The position numbers and the translations under genes were made by a program. A DNA stretch of 64,000 bases from Vibrio owensii CAIM 1854 = LMG 25443 (GTDB lineage Bacteria; Pseudomonadota; Gammaproteobacteria; Enterobacterales; Vibrionaceae), in the NCBI RefSeq assembly GCF_000817815.1, contig NZ_JPRD01000049.1:121817-185816 (forward strand), read 5' to 3'. The notes beneath the pieces were generated by a model. The model saw only the letters and a program-made list of their open reading frames with translations. It was not told the origin of the DNA and made no database searches. This document shows, in pieces, positions 52,198-61,062 of the stretch (its first letter is position 1; every line of letters begins with the position of its first letter).

Positions 52198-53607
52198 TTA
52201 TGCCTCCTTTGCCACTAACACCGATGGAGAACGCACGGTTTTGTACAAGTTGAATGCCATCAGGAATAAGCCAAGTACAAAGAGTGCGCCCCCAAAGAAC
52301 CGTAGGAACAACCATGGCGCTTTAAAATTCATGACTTCAATAAAGCTGTAAACCAATTCGCCATTCTCGTTCTGGGTTAGCCACATGTAGCCTTCGCCAA
52401 TGCCAGCAACCCAAAGAGCGATGGCGTAAATCGCAACACCAGCATGCGCGAGCCAGAAGTGCCACTTGATCAAACGCTTCGACCACAACTCGGTTTTGTT
52501 CCATAAACGAGGGATGAAGTAGTAGAACACCGCAATGCCAGACATGCCTACCCAACCTAATGCGCCGGAGTGAACGTGGCCGATTACCCACTCAGTGTTG
52601 TGCGCGAGCATATTGAACCAGCGAATTGCCAGTAGAGGCCCTTCAAATGTAGCCAAGCAGTAGTAAAGAATGGCAGAGAAGAAGAACAAGCAAATGTAAT
52701 CAGACTTGAGCTTCTCTTTGTTTTGAAGCAGCGTCATCGCACTGTTGAAAGCGCCAGCCCAAGATGGAAGCCAAAGAATGAGTGACATGATGATGCCGAT
52801 GTTTTGCACCCAAATAGGTACCGATGAATAAACCAAATGGTGGGTACCTGCCCAAGTGTAAAAACCAACCAAGCCCCAAAAGTGGATGACAGACAAACGG
52901 TAAGAGTAAATAGGACGGTCAGCGGCTTTTGGTATGAAGTAATAGTTCATACCAATCACACCTGCAGTCAGTAAAAAGCCCACCGCATTGTGACCCCACC
53001 ACCATTGCACAATGGCGTCTTGCGCTCCGGCGAAGACGGAATAGGACTTCATCAAAGAGACGGGCATGGCGAGATTGTTCACGATGAAGATCATCGCTAT
53101 CACAATGATAAAGGCAGCGAAGAACCAGTTGGCAACGAAGATATGGTCAACTTTCCGCTTTGCAATCGTGCCAAAAAACAACACGGCGTAGAGCACCCAG
53201 ACTAAGACGATCAGAAGGTCGATCGGCCACTCTAACTCAGCGTACTCTTTTGATGTTGTGTAGCCTGCGGGCAAACTGATTAACGCCAAAAAGAGTACCA
53301 GTTGCCAACCCCAGAAAACCATCCAAGATAAGCTTTGGTTAAAGAGATTACAGCGTCCGGTGCGTTGAGCGATGTAGAGAGAGGTACCCATCAAAATGTT
53401 GACTACAAAGCCGTATATCACGCCGGAAGTGTGTAGTGGTCTGAGTCGACCGAATTGGAAGTATTGAGAATCGAAGTTAAGTACTGGCCAATACAACTGT
53501 GCCGCGAGGATCACACCAATGAACATCCCGAGGATAGCCCAAACTAACGATGCCAACACAAAACACTTCACAACTTTGGTGTTGTATTGAGTTGCTGCTT
53601 GTTCCAT
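52198..53607 (-). CDS. ccoN: cbb3-type cytochrome oxidase catalytic subunit CcoN
   Basis: A 469-residue twelve-helix catalytic subunit of a C-type heme-copper oxidase. Ligand His positions: RPLHTSG (low-spin heme), WWWGHNAVGF (CuB), THHLVYSS (CuB pair), and EWVIGHVHSGALGW (both hemes). The proton-path Glu of TFEGPL is kept. Length is typical, and the active site appears intact. These oxidases work at low oxygen. No ccoQ gene lies between ccoO and ccoP, and no ccoGHIS assembly genes are in the window, so maturation would depend on genes elsewhere. Confidence 0.96.
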   Translation of the reverse strand: MEQAATQYNTKVVKCFVLASLVWAILGMFIGVILAAQLYWPVLNFDSQYFQFGRLRPLHTSGVIYGFVVNILMGTSLYIAQRTGRCNLFNQSLSWMVFWGWQLVLFLALISLPAGYTTSKEYAELEWPIDLLIVLVWVLYAVLFFGTIAKRKVDHIFVANWFFAAFIIVIAMIFIVNNLAMPVSLMKSYSVFAGAQDAIVQWWWGHNAVGFLLTAGVIGMNYYFIPKAADRPIYSYRLSVIHFWGLVGFYTWAGTHHLVYSSVPIWVQNIGIIMSLILWLPSWAGAFNSAMTLLQNKEKLKSDYICLFFFSAILYYCLATFEGPLLAIRWFNMLAHNTEWVIGHVHSGALGWVGMSGIAVFYYFIPRLWNKTELWSKRLIKWHFWLAHAGVAIYAIALWVAGIGEGYMWLTQNENGELVYSFIEVMNFKAPWLFLRFFGGALFVLGLFLMAFNLYKTVRSPSVLVAKEA

Positions 53608-53622
53608 AAGAACGCTCCTCGT

Positions 53623-53985
53623 TTAAGGTTGAGCTTCTTTGCCTAGCTGAGAGTAATAGTGGGCAATGTCTTCAATGTCTTGATCAGAAAGGGCGTCGGC
53701 TTGTTGTTGCATTAGCACCGCGAGACCACTGGTTCTCTCCCTTGCTTTGTAATCCTTGAGGGAAGAAATCAGATAGGTTTTGTTCTGGCCGCGTAAGTTT
53801 GGGTACGCATCAATGGTCGATATGCCATCGACACCATGACAAGTCATACAAACTTTTGCTTTTTCTTTGCCGACTTCGAATTGCTCATCACCTTCTGCAG
53901 CAAAGGTGAGGGGAGAGAAGCACACAGCGGCGACGAGAGCCGTCCTCAAAGCTGCGCTCATGTTTTGGGTGTTCTTTAATCTCAT
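53623..53985 (-). CDS. Soluble cytochrome c (first gene of the oxidase operon)
   Basis: A 120-residue mono-heme cytochrome c of the c4/c5 type with a signal peptide (cleavage near LTFAAEG) and the heme site KVCMTCHG. It lies 15 bases upstream of ccoN, so it opens the operon and probably shuttles electrons in the periplasm. The ATG at 53985 has AGGGA 7 bases upstream; longer frames starting at 54051 lack a ribosome site. The ligand Met is presumably in VLMQQQA. Confidence 0.88.
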   Translation of the reverse strand: MRLKNTQNMSAALRTALVAAVCFSPLTFAAEGDEQFEVGKEKAKVCMTCHGVDGISTIDAYPNLRGQNKTYLISSLKDYKARERTSGLAVLMQQQADALSDQDIEDIAHYYSQLGKEAQP

Positions 53986-54186
53986 CACTGATTCCCTAGT
54001 AATTTGAATGCGTGTTTCACTAACTTGGGCGCTGATATTCCAGTTTTTCACTGTTATTGGTGGCGTGAATGCACTGGCGTATTTTTTATAGCTGTAGGTT
54101 AAAGAGTAAGCAGGTACTGACGATATCGCTACGTACGAGCCGATTTAGTTGTGAATTTAATTACTAATACGTGTGAGGCTTGTGGA

Positions 54187-54200
54187 TTGGACAAAATCAA
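54187..54200 (-). promoter_or_regulatory. FNR-like site upstream of the oxidase operon
   Basis: TTGGA-CAAA-ATCAA matches FNR at 8 of 10, with dyad GATTG/CAATC around it. It is about 200 bases before the first gene. Oxygen control is expected for cbb3 operons, but this site is imperfect and rather distant. Confidence 0.4.
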
Positions 54201-54315
54201 TCTCAATAAAACTAAAGTGAAAAGAATCGCTTAGCGATACACATGTGAAAAGTGGTGAGTTTTATTGAATTAGAAGCGTTAAGCGGCGGTTTTGGAAAGA
54301 AGGCGTGAAATTGAA

Positions 54316-54346
54316 AACCGCTCATGATTTGAGGCAAGAGCGGTTG
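54316..54346 (-). terminator. Probable terminator of the 56-residue protein gene
   Basis: AACCGCTC pairs with GAGCGGTT across 14 bases, followed on the minus strand by a short TTTTC tract, 26 bases past the stop at 54372. Confidence 0.5.
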
Positions 54347-54371
54347 TGAAAGAGAGAGTTATAAAAACAAA

Positions 54372-54542
54372 CTAACGTCCACGGTACATCATCATGTCGT
54401 AGATATGAGTGATGGAAATTGGGTCCGCCTCGATGCTTCCAATGCGTAATGAAGAGACAAGATTAAACAACGAACCAAGCACCATTGGCGCGAGAATAAG
54501 TAGGGCGATCAGAATGAAAAAGAGTACGGTTGAGTGTCTCAT
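54372..54542 (-). CDS. Small membrane protein, 56 aa
   Basis: An excellent Shine-Dalgarno (AGGAGG) lies 6 bases upstream of the ATG at 54542. The product, beginning MRHSTVLFFILIALLILAPM, has one strong membrane helix and a short polar tail with Asp and Ile residues (EADPISITHIYDMM). It has no cysteines. It lies upstream of the oxidase operon in the same direction but is separated by a hairpin. A small oxidase-associated subunit is a possibility; the evidence is only position. Confidence 0.7.
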   Translation of the reverse strand: MRHSTVLFFILIALLILAPMVLGSLFNLVSSLRIGSIEADPISITHIYDMMMYRGR

Positions 54543-54742
54543 AAAGCACCTCCTGTCGTCTGTTCTACTGTGTTTCGATTTTAGCATTTTGAACACCATC
54601 AGATGATGAGATTATTCCGTATATTATTTGAGCTAAAACCTGATTGTGAGTGTTGTCGTTAACCACATAAACCACAAAAATAATGAAGGGATTTCACAGC
54701 AATTTACTCGATGAGAAGCATGTCACAATGTATACTGTGAGC

Positions 54743-54876
54743 GTTTCGCAAACGTTAACTTCCTCCAATCTAATTACACATCCTGTCAGCATTTGCGATG
54801 CAAATATAACTAGCTATCACGCATTAAAATCAATGATAAATAACCCCCTGACGAATCCCTCGCAGGGTCTTTTTTT
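54743..54876 (+). ncRNA. Candidate small RNA or attenuator upstream of an EamA transporter
   Basis: A TATACT -10 (54731-54736), within a TCACA-N8-TGTGA dyad, precedes a 5' hairpin CGTTT/AAACG (54742-54754), an unpaired stretch with CTTCCTCC (54759-54766) that is complementary to Shine-Dalgarno sequences, a second hairpin ATTTGC/GCAAAT (54791-54805) and a terminator (CCCTG-CGA / TCGCAGGG, T run to 54876). The transporter ATG is only 10 bases after the T run, so the element could also act as an attenuator. No credible protein frame. The order 5' hairpin, single-stranded anti-Shine-Dalgarno, terminator is typical of Hfq-dependent sRNAs. Confidence 0.6.
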
Positions 54877-54886
54877 GTGAGTAATT

Positions 54887-55765
54887 ATGCTTAACTCAGA
54901 ACGCAAAGCTGCATTCGTGCTCGTCGCTACTACGATGATCGCGGCATTAGGGTGGATCTTCTCCAAAGAAACCATTCAAGGTCTCCCACCATTCGGATTT
55001 ATCGGTCTGCGATTCACCATCGCGTCACTGTGTTTGTTGCCTCTGTGTATCAAACCACTTCGTGCTGCCAATAAGAAAGATATTTTTGCCGCGGCAGGCG
55101 TAGGTGTGCTTTTAGGTGGCGCACTGATGTGTTGGATCTACGCGATTTCAATCAGTGACACGTTAGGTGAGGGCGCATTCATCATGAGCCTGTCAATGCT
55201 GTTCGTACCCATTGTCGCTTGGATTATGTTTCGCCAAAGACCTCAACGAATTTTTTGGGTTTCACTGCCGATCGCGATTCTTGGCCTAGGATGTTTGTCT
55301 TTGGCTGGTGGTTGGCAACAATCTAGCAGTCAGCTTTGGTTCTTGGGCGCGGCTTTGATGCTCGCTTTGCACTTCAACGTAAACAGCAAGTATTCGCAAA
55401 AATTGCCTGTGTTGTTGCTAACGTGTATTCAGCTGTTCGTCACGGGTTTGATTGGTTTGCTGATTTCATCGTTGGTGGAAACGGTGCCAACAGAGGTAAG
55501 CACATCTATCTGGATTTGGTTTGCGTTGAGCACGCTTTTGGCAACCAGTCTACGTTACGTGATGCAAACCATGGGGCAAAAGTTTGTCCAAGCGGGTAAC
55601 GCTGCACTGATTATGATCCTTGAACCTGTCTGGACTGTAATTCTGAGTGTGATTTGGTATGGCGAAGTGCTGACCTCTAATAAACTTGTCGGCTGCGCAC
55701 TTATCTTATTCTCTTTGGTGATCTACCGAACTGGCGGTAAACTTCGCTTTCCCAAACGGGTGTAA
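54887..55765 (+). CDS. EamA/DMT-family transporter
   Basis: A 292-residue inner-membrane protein with ten predicted helices in two EamA repeats (signatures such as GFIGLRFTIASLCLLPLCI and EPVWTVILSVIWYGE). Substrate is unknown; the family exports amino acids, nucleobases or metabolites. The start is only 10 bases after a terminator T run, with GTGAG as a weak ribosome site, so expression may depend on read-through of the leader. Confidence 0.9.
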   Translation: MLNSERKAAFVLVATTMIAALGWIFSKETIQGLPPFGFIGLRFTIASLCLLPLCIKPLRAANKKDIFAAAGVGVLLGGALMCWIYAISISDTLGEGAFIMSLSMLFVPIVAWIMFRQRPQRIFWVSLPIAILGLGCLSLAGGWQQSSSQLWFLGAALMLALHFNVNSKYSQKLPVLLLTCIQLFVTGLIGLLISSLVETVPTEVSTSIWIWFALSTLLATSLRYVMQTMGQKFVQAGNAALIMILEPVWTVILSVIWYGEVLTSNKLVGCALILFSLVIYRTGGKLRFPKRV

Positions 55766-55776
55766 TTCAGTTTATA

Positions 55777-55806
55777 GAGCCAACGATTCTACCCTCGTTG
55801 GCTTTT
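55777..55806 (+). terminator. Terminator after the EamA gene
   Basis: AGCCAACGA (55778-55786) pairs with TCGTTGGCT (55795-55803), followed by TTT. Confidence 0.75.
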
Positions 55807-55839
55807 CACTCCTTTTCATTTTTAGGCAGGATGCTTTCC

Positions 55840-56391
55840 ATGGCAAACACAGAACATCAAGAGACGCTGGATTCGCTCGATAAAATCAGCGTGTGCTTGT
55901 ATCGCTTTGGTATTACTTTGTTTGCAATGGCGCTGCTTGTTTTTTCGGTTCTTATCTCTGGTGCAATTTCTAGTTCACCATTGGTTTACCAAACCTCAGT
56001 CATTGCGCTTTGTGTGGCTGGTGCGTTGTCTGCCGCGAACGTTCACGTTTACAGCAAACACATACGTGCCGTGATCAGTTGGGCCTCTTGGATTGGTTTG
56101 GTATTGATGGTGAGTGACTTGGAGTTTCAGCGTACTTGGTTAGGGCTTGGCTTTATCTTTGTGACCTTTTCGGGCATTGCGCTCAAAGAGTCTTTTTGCT
56201 TTAAAGTGCTAGGCTTGAAGATGGTGCCTGCTTTTCTCGCTGTCGCAACGTTTGCATTATGGTTTAACCTTCCAATCCTTGCTGCCATTACTATGTTGTT
56301 GGCTGGTTTGGTAATGGGTTTCCTGTCTTTTGCTAAGTGGCGTATGCCGCTGCATTTCGATATCGGTATCAAAGCGAATTACGAGATCTAA
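55840..56391 (+). CDS. Integral membrane protein, DUF2301-like
   Basis: A 183-residue protein with about five or six membrane helices (starting CLYRFGITLFAMALLVFS). By eye it fits the DUF2301 family of unknown function. The ATG at 55840 has AGGA 8 bases upstream; an ATG at 55831 and a TTG at 55798 are in frame but sit in or beside the terminator. It ends convergently with the HMG-CoA lyase gene, overlapping its stop by 4 bases. Confidence 0.75.
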   Translation: MANTEHQETLDSLDKISVCLYRFGITLFAMALLVFSVLISGAISSSPLVYQTSVIALCVAGALSAANVHVYSKHIRAVISWASWIGLVLMVSDLEFQRTWLGLGFIFVTFSGIALKESFCFKVLGLKMVPAFLAVATFALWFNLPILAAITMLLAGLVMGFLSFAKWRMPLHFDIGIKANYEI

Positions 56392-57284
56392 CGCTGCTTT
56401 AACGCCAGCGAGACTTTTGAGGTAGGCTGGCGGTTTAACTCTTCGCTGATCATCCATCCGGCTTTTGCCAGCAACTCCAAATCTACTCCGGTCTCGATTC
56501 CTAAGCCTTGGCAAAGGTAGAGCACATCTTCGGTAGCAACATTACCTGAAGCGCCATGAGCGTAAGGGCAGCCCCCAAGCCCTGCCACACTGCTATCGAC
56601 GGTATTGATACCCATCGTTAAGGCTTGGTAGATATTCGCCAACGCTTGTCCCCATGTGTCGTGAAAATGCACCGCGAGCTTGTCGGTTGGGACTTTCACT
56701 TGTACGGCTTCTAACATTTTAGCGATGCGTATCGGCGTGCCTGTACCAATGGTGTCTCCAAGTGAAACCTCATAGCAGCCTAATTCCATCAGCAGGTTGG
56801 CGACTCTTGCGACTTGCTCGGGCTTGGTTGGTCCATCGTACGGGCAATCTGCCACGCAAGATAAGTAACCCCGAACGGGAATGTTATGCTTTGCTGCCAA
56901 TTCCATTACTGGTTCAAAGCGGGTAAGACTATCCGCAATCGAGCAATTGATGTTGTGTTGGCAAAAGCCCTCCGATGAGGAGGTGAAGATGGCGACTTGG
57001 GTAGCGCCGGCTTCAAGCGCTTTTTCAAAACCTTGCACATTAGGCGTTAGTGCTGAATAGATGACGTTGTCGCGGCGGGTGATTTTCTTCATAACATCGA
57101 GCGAATCCGCCATTTGAGGTACCCATTTAGGCGACACAAAAGATCCTGCCTCAATATGGGTGAGTCCTGTATCCGAGAGCAGGTTGATTAAGCGGATCTT
57201 GGCTAGCGTGGACACCGGTGATTCGTTCTGCAGACCGTCTCTCGCACCCACTTCGACAATATTTACCTTGTTTGGCAAATTCAT
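56388..57284 (-). CDS. liuE: Hydroxymethylglutaryl-CoA lyase
   Basis: A 298-residue HMG-CoA lyase (DRE-TIM family). It cleaves HMG-CoA to acetyl-CoA and acetoacetate, the last step of leucine degradation. N-terminal VEVGARDGLQNE supplies metal and substrate contacts, HFHDTWGQALAN the His metal ligands, and VAGLGGCPYAHGASGNVATE the signature with the active Cys. The start ATGA overlaps the liuC stop by 4 bases, so it is translationally coupled. In the usual liu operon, the liuD (carboxylase alpha) gene lies between these two. Confidence 0.95.
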   Translation of the reverse strand: MNLPNKVNIVEVGARDGLQNESPVSTLAKIRLINLLSDTGLTHIEAGSFVSPKWVPQMADSLDVMKKITRRDNVIYSALTPNVQGFEKALEAGATQVAIFTSSSEGFCQHNINCSIADSLTRFEPVMELAAKHNIPVRGYLSCVADCPYDGPTKPEQVARVANLLMELGCYEVSLGDTIGTGTPIRIAKMLEAVQVKVPTDKLAVHFHDTWGQALANIYQALTMGINTVDSSVAGLGGCPYAHGASGNVATEDVLYLCQGLGIETGVDLELLAKAGWMISEELNRQPTSKVSLALKQR

Positions 57285-58126
57285 TTCTTGCCCTTAGCTG
57301 GTTTGTTTATCCAACCCGGTTCTCGTTTCTCTAGAAAGGCTTGCAAGCCATCTTGTCCTTGCGGCGATACGCGAATATCGGCGATGAGCTGGCTTGTGTA
57401 TTGGATAAGCTGACCATCAATCGGATTTTGGTGGCATTGATGGCATAACGCTTTGGCTTTTCGCATCGCATCTGGGCTATTGAGCAGCAAAGAATCAATC
57501 AAGCTTTCTACTACGGCTTCGATTTTATCCAGCTTATGAACCTCATGCACAATGCCAAACTTTTCTGCTTTGGCGGCGTTAATCACTTCGGCGCTGAGTA
57601 TGTAACGACGAGCTTGACGGTTGCCCATTGCTCGCATGACATAAGGAGAGATCGTTGCGGGAACCAGTCCCAGTTTGACTTCACTCAAGCAGAAGTTCGC
57701 ATTCTCCGCTGCGATGGCGATATCACAGCAACAGATCAAGCCCAATGCACCACCAAAAGCGGAACCTTGCACAACCGCAATAGTAGGCTGAGGGAAAGCG
57801 TCCAGTGTATGCATCAGGCGTGCAAGGTTTTGTGCGTCTTCTAGGTTTTGTTTTCTGGTGCTACTTGCCATGGATTTCATCCAATTCAAATCAGCCCCAG
57901 AGGAGAAATGTTTGCCGTTTCCTCGAAGCACCAAGCATCTAACATCGGTGCGCAGAGCGAGGTAGTCCAGCCTGTGGATCAGCAAGTCAATCATGCAGGC
58001 ATCAAACGCATTGTGCTTCTCTGTGCGATTGAGCGTAAGCGTTGCGACGCCGAATTCATCGACGTTCCAAAGTACTTCATCTTGTCGTTGGGTATTGGGG
58101 ATGATACTCGGTTGATGATCCTGCAT
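57281..58126 (-). CDS. liuC: Methylglutaconyl-CoA hydratase (enoyl-CoA hydratase family)
   Basis: A 281-residue crotonase-fold protein. GKHFSSGADLNWM is the oxyanion region with the conserved GAD, GSAFGGALGLICCCDIAI forms the second oxyanion loop, and the Glu of CLSEVKLGLVPA is the catalytic acid. Between liuB and liuE, the role as 3-methylglutaconyl-CoA hydratase is well supported by context. The start at 58126 has AAGGA 6 bases upstream; a longer frame (58195) runs into liuB and is unlikely. Confidence 0.92.
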   Translation of the reverse strand: MQDHQPSIIPNTQRQDEVLWNVDEFGVATLTLNRTEKHNAFDACMIDLLIHRLDYLALRTDVRCLVLRGNGKHFSSGADLNWMKSMASSTRKQNLEDAQNLARLMHTLDAFPQPTIAVVQGSAFGGALGLICCCDIAIAAENANFCLSEVKLGLVPATISPYVMRAMGNRQARRYILSAEVINAAKAEKFGIVHEVHKLDKIEAVVESLIDSLLLNSPDAMRKAKALCHQCHQNPIDGQLIQYTSQLIADIRVSPQGQDGLQAFLEKREPGWINKPAKGKK

Positions 58127-58151
58127 GTGACGTCCTTTCTTTTCTTCATTT

Positions 58152-59756
58152 CTACATTCTGAATATGCCAAAGTTGCTGTCAGGAATTGGCGCATTGAGC
58201 GCGGCTTTTAAGGCTTGAGCCAATACTTGACGCGTTTCTTTCGGGTCGATGATGCCGTCATCCCATAAACGTGCGCTGGCGTAGTAGGGATGACCCTGAG
58301 ACTCATACAAGTCTACGATAGATTCTCGGAATGCACTTTCTTCGGGCTCTGGCCATTCTTCACCTTGGCGTTTTTTCACTTCTCGACGAACTTGAGTGAG
58401 CACGCCAGCGGCTTGTTCTCCGCCCATTACTGAGATTCGTGCGTTTGGCCACATCCACATCATGGTTGGGTCATATGCACGACCGCACATGCCGTAGTTG
58501 CCCGCACCGTAAGAGCCGCCAATAATCACGGTGAACTTAGGCACATCCGCGCATGCAACAGCCATCACTAGTTTCGCGCCGTGTTTGGCAATGCCTTCCG
58601 CCTCAAGCTTTTTGCCCACCATAAACCCAGTGATGTTTTGCAAAAACAGTAGGGGAATTTTGCGTTTGGCACACAGCTCAATAAAGTGCGCGCCTTTCTG
58701 TGAGGACTCAGAAAACAAGATGCCGTTGTTCGCCACAATGCCAATCAGATTGCCGTGGATTCGTGCGAAACCGCACACTAAAGTCTTGCCATAAAGCGCT
58801 TTGAACTCGTCAAAGTCCGAGTCGTCGACCACGCGAGCGATGATCTCTCGAACATCAAAAGACAAGCGCAGATTCGCATTGACGATGCCGTACATCTCTT
58901 CAGCGTCGTAACGTGGTGGTAAAACCGGTTTGTCGCTTTGAATGGGGAGTGATTGATTGGTATTGGAGACAGCTTCGCGAGCAAGCTGTAATGCATGTTG
59001 GTCGTTTTCTGCGTAATAATCGGCAACGCCAGACTTGCGACAATGCACGTCGGCACCGCCTAACTCTTCATCGGTGACGATTTCTCCCGTAGCGGCTTTC
59101 ACTAACGGTGGACCTGCCAAGAAGATGGTGCCTTGTTCTTTGACCATGATGGAAACGTCTGCCATCGCAGGTACATAAGCGCCGCCTGCGGTACAAAGCC
59201 CCATCACAACCGCGACTTGAGGAATGCCTTGCGCCGACATTCTGGCTTGGTTGAAGAAGATCCGCCCAAAGTGCTCTTTATCAGGAAAGACTTCCGCTTG
59301 ATGAGGAAGGTTCGCGCCACCAGAGTCCACCAAATAGACGCAGGGTAATTGGCAACGTTGGGCGATCTCTTGCGCGCGTAGATGTTTTTTCACTGTGAGT
59401 GGGTAGTAGGTGCCGCCTTTGACGGAAGGATCGTTGGCGATCACCATGCATTGAATGCCTTCAATGGTGCCGATGCCTGCGACGACACCTGCGCATGGAA
59501 TTGACTCTTCATAGACGTTCCACGCTGCGAATTGTCCGACTTCAAGAAACTCGCTGCCTTCATCCAAAAGGTGCATAACACGCTCACGAACGGGCAGTTT
59601 CCCTTTAAGGCGCTGGCGGTCAATGGCTTTTTGTCCGCCACCTTGCTTGATAGCTTTGATATTGGCATTGAGGTTGTTTACCAACTCGGTCATGACCGCT
59701 TTATTCGACAAAAATAGCTCGTCGGTTGGCTTGGTTTTACTTTCAATGATTGCCAT
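58152..59756 (-). CDS. liuB: Methylcrotonyl-CoA carboxylase beta subunit (carboxyltransferase)
   Basis: A 534-residue acyl-CoA carboxyltransferase, full length. The segments GGTYYPLTVKKHLRAQEIAQ, LVDSGGANLPHQAEVFPDKE and GGSYGAGNYGMCGRAYDP match MCC beta. It transfers CO2 from carboxybiotin to 3-methylcrotonyl-CoA. The partner biotin carboxylase/carrier subunit, liuD, is not encoded in this window, so activity needs an alpha subunit from elsewhere. It lies 21 bases after liuA and 25 bases before liuC. Confidence 0.95.
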   Translation of the reverse strand: MAIIESKTKPTDELFLSNKAVMTELVNNLNANIKAIKQGGGQKAIDRQRLKGKLPVRERVMHLLDEGSEFLEVGQFAAWNVYEESIPCAGVVAGIGTIEGIQCMVIANDPSVKGGTYYPLTVKKHLRAQEIAQRCQLPCVYLVDSGGANLPHQAEVFPDKEHFGRIFFNQARMSAQGIPQVAVVMGLCTAGGAYVPAMADVSIMVKEQGTIFLAGPPLVKAATGEIVTDEELGGADVHCRKSGVADYYAENDQHALQLAREAVSNTNQSLPIQSDKPVLPPRYDAEEMYGIVNANLRLSFDVREIIARVVDDSDFDEFKALYGKTLVCGFARIHGNLIGIVANNGILFSESSQKGAHFIELCAKRKIPLLFLQNITGFMVGKKLEAEGIAKHGAKLVMAVACADVPKFTVIIGGSYGAGNYGMCGRAYDPTMMWMWPNARISVMGGEQAAGVLTQVRREVKKRQGEEWPEPEESAFRESIVDLYESQGHPYYASARLWDDGIIDPKETRQVLAQALKAALNAPIPDSNFGIFRM

Positions 59757-59777
59757 AGTGACTTCCTTGTCGGTGGG

Positions 59778-60947
59778 TTATCGAGATTCTTCGAACAACT
59801 CTCGTCCAATCAGCATGCGGCGAATTTCAGAAGTGCCAGCACCAATCTCATACAGTTTGGCGTCACGGAGTAATCGCCCAGTCGCGTATTCGTTGATGTA
59901 GCCATTGCCGCCTAACAGCTGAATAGCATCGAGCGACATTTGTGTGGCAAGCTCAGCGCTGTAAAGGATCACGCCAGCGGCATCTTTACGTGTACATTCT
60001 CCTCGGTCACAGGCGGCTGCGACAGCATAAACATAAGCTTTGGCGGCGTTCATGCGTGAATACATGTCAGCAAGCTTTCCTTGTACGAGTTGGAATTCAC
60101 CGATGGATTTGCCGAACTGTTTGCGGTCGTGAACATACGGAACCACTTCGTCCATACAGGCTTGCATGATGCCAAGTGGACCGGCTGCTAATACCACGCG
60201 TTCGTAATCCAAGCCACTCATCAACACTTCGACACCACGGTTTAGTTCTCCCAAAACATTCTCTTTTGGAACGACACAATCTTGGAACACCAATTCACAG
60301 GTATTGGAGCCGCGCATACCAAGTTTGTCGAGCTTCTGCGCATGGCTAAAGCCTTCAAACTCCCGCTCAATAATGAAAGCGGTGATGCCGCGAGATCCAC
60401 TATTGGGATCGGTTTTCGCGTAAACCACTAAGGTATCGGCATCAGGACCATTGGTAATCCACATTTTATTGCCGTTCATCAGAAAGTGGTCACCTTTGTC
60501 TTCAGCTCGTAGCTGCATACTAACCACATCAGAACCTGAGTTCGGCTCACTCATGGCTAATGCACCGACGTGAGAACCATCAATGAGCTTAGGTAGGTAC
60601 TTTTCTCGTTGAGCAGGAGAGCCATTGCGAAAGATTTGGTTAACACAAAGGTTGGAATGCGCGCCGTAACTGAGCGCGACAGACGCCGAAGCTCGGCTGA
60701 TCTCTTCCATCGCAACAACATGAGCAAGATAGCCCATGCCTGCACCGCCAAACTCTTCGTCGATGGTTACGCCGAGCAAACCCATGTCACCAAGCTTGGA
60801 CCACAAATGATTGGGGAATTGGTTGTCGCGGTCGATGTCTGCGGCGATGGGGGCGATATGCTCGGTGGCAAACGCGTTGACGTGGTCTCGGAGCATATCG
60901 ATGGTTTCACCAAGCCCAAAGTTGAGTGGGGTGTAGCTGCTTTTCAT
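59778..60947 (-). CDS. liuA: Isovaleryl-CoA dehydrogenase
   Basis: A 389-residue flavin acyl-CoA dehydrogenase. The FAD/substrate segments (AMSEPNSGSDVVSM, KMWITNGPDADTLVVYAKT) and the catalytic-base Glu in LMSGLDYERVVLAAG identify the isovaleryl type, as does RDAKLYEIGAGTSEIRRM. It oxidises isovaleryl-CoA to 3-methylcrotonyl-CoA and passes electrons to ETF. First enzyme gene of the liuABCE series, 115 bases downstream of liuR on the same strand. Confidence 0.95.
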   Translation of the reverse strand: MKSSYTPLNFGLGETIDMLRDHVNAFATEHIAPIAADIDRDNQFPNHLWSKLGDMGLLGVTIDEEFGGAGMGYLAHVVAMEEISRASASVALSYGAHSNLCVNQIFRNGSPAQREKYLPKLIDGSHVGALAMSEPNSGSDVVSMQLRAEDKGDHFLMNGNKMWITNGPDADTLVVYAKTDPNSGSRGITAFIIEREFEGFSHAQKLDKLGMRGSNTCELVFQDCVVPKENVLGELNRGVEVLMSGLDYERVVLAAGPLGIMQACMDEVVPYVHDRKQFGKSIGEFQLVQGKLADMYSRMNAAKAYVYAVAAACDRGECTRKDAAGVILYSAELATQMSLDAIQLLGGNGYINEYATGRLLRDAKLYEIGAGTSEIRRMLIGRELFEESR

Positions 60948-61062
60948 AACATTTCCCTGTTGAAAGTACTGCGGTTTTTAGTACGGATAAGGTTCGAGTT
61001 ACACTGCTTGGGCTTGGAAATTATGGTTATTCTTGTTTGTTTTGGTCGTTACAAGTTTTTAG

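Larger units (their letters stand above)
53986..54371. other. 386-base region upstream of the oxidase operon
   Basis: Holds the presumed oxidase promoter (minus strand), an FNR-like site at 54187-54200 and the hairpin at 54316-54345. No reading frame I can support. Confidence 0.5.

Noticed and set aside
54743..54876. Qrr, VqmR or RyhB as identity of the RNA candidate
   Set aside because: The conserved Qrr core and the VqmA-box palindrome I would expect upstream of vqmR are absent, and no RyhB-like core is seen, so I leave it unnamed.
54683..54880. 65-residue frame across the 54.7-54.9 kb element
   Set aside because: It covers a probable promoter and a terminator and lacks a ribosome site; RNA structure explains the region better.
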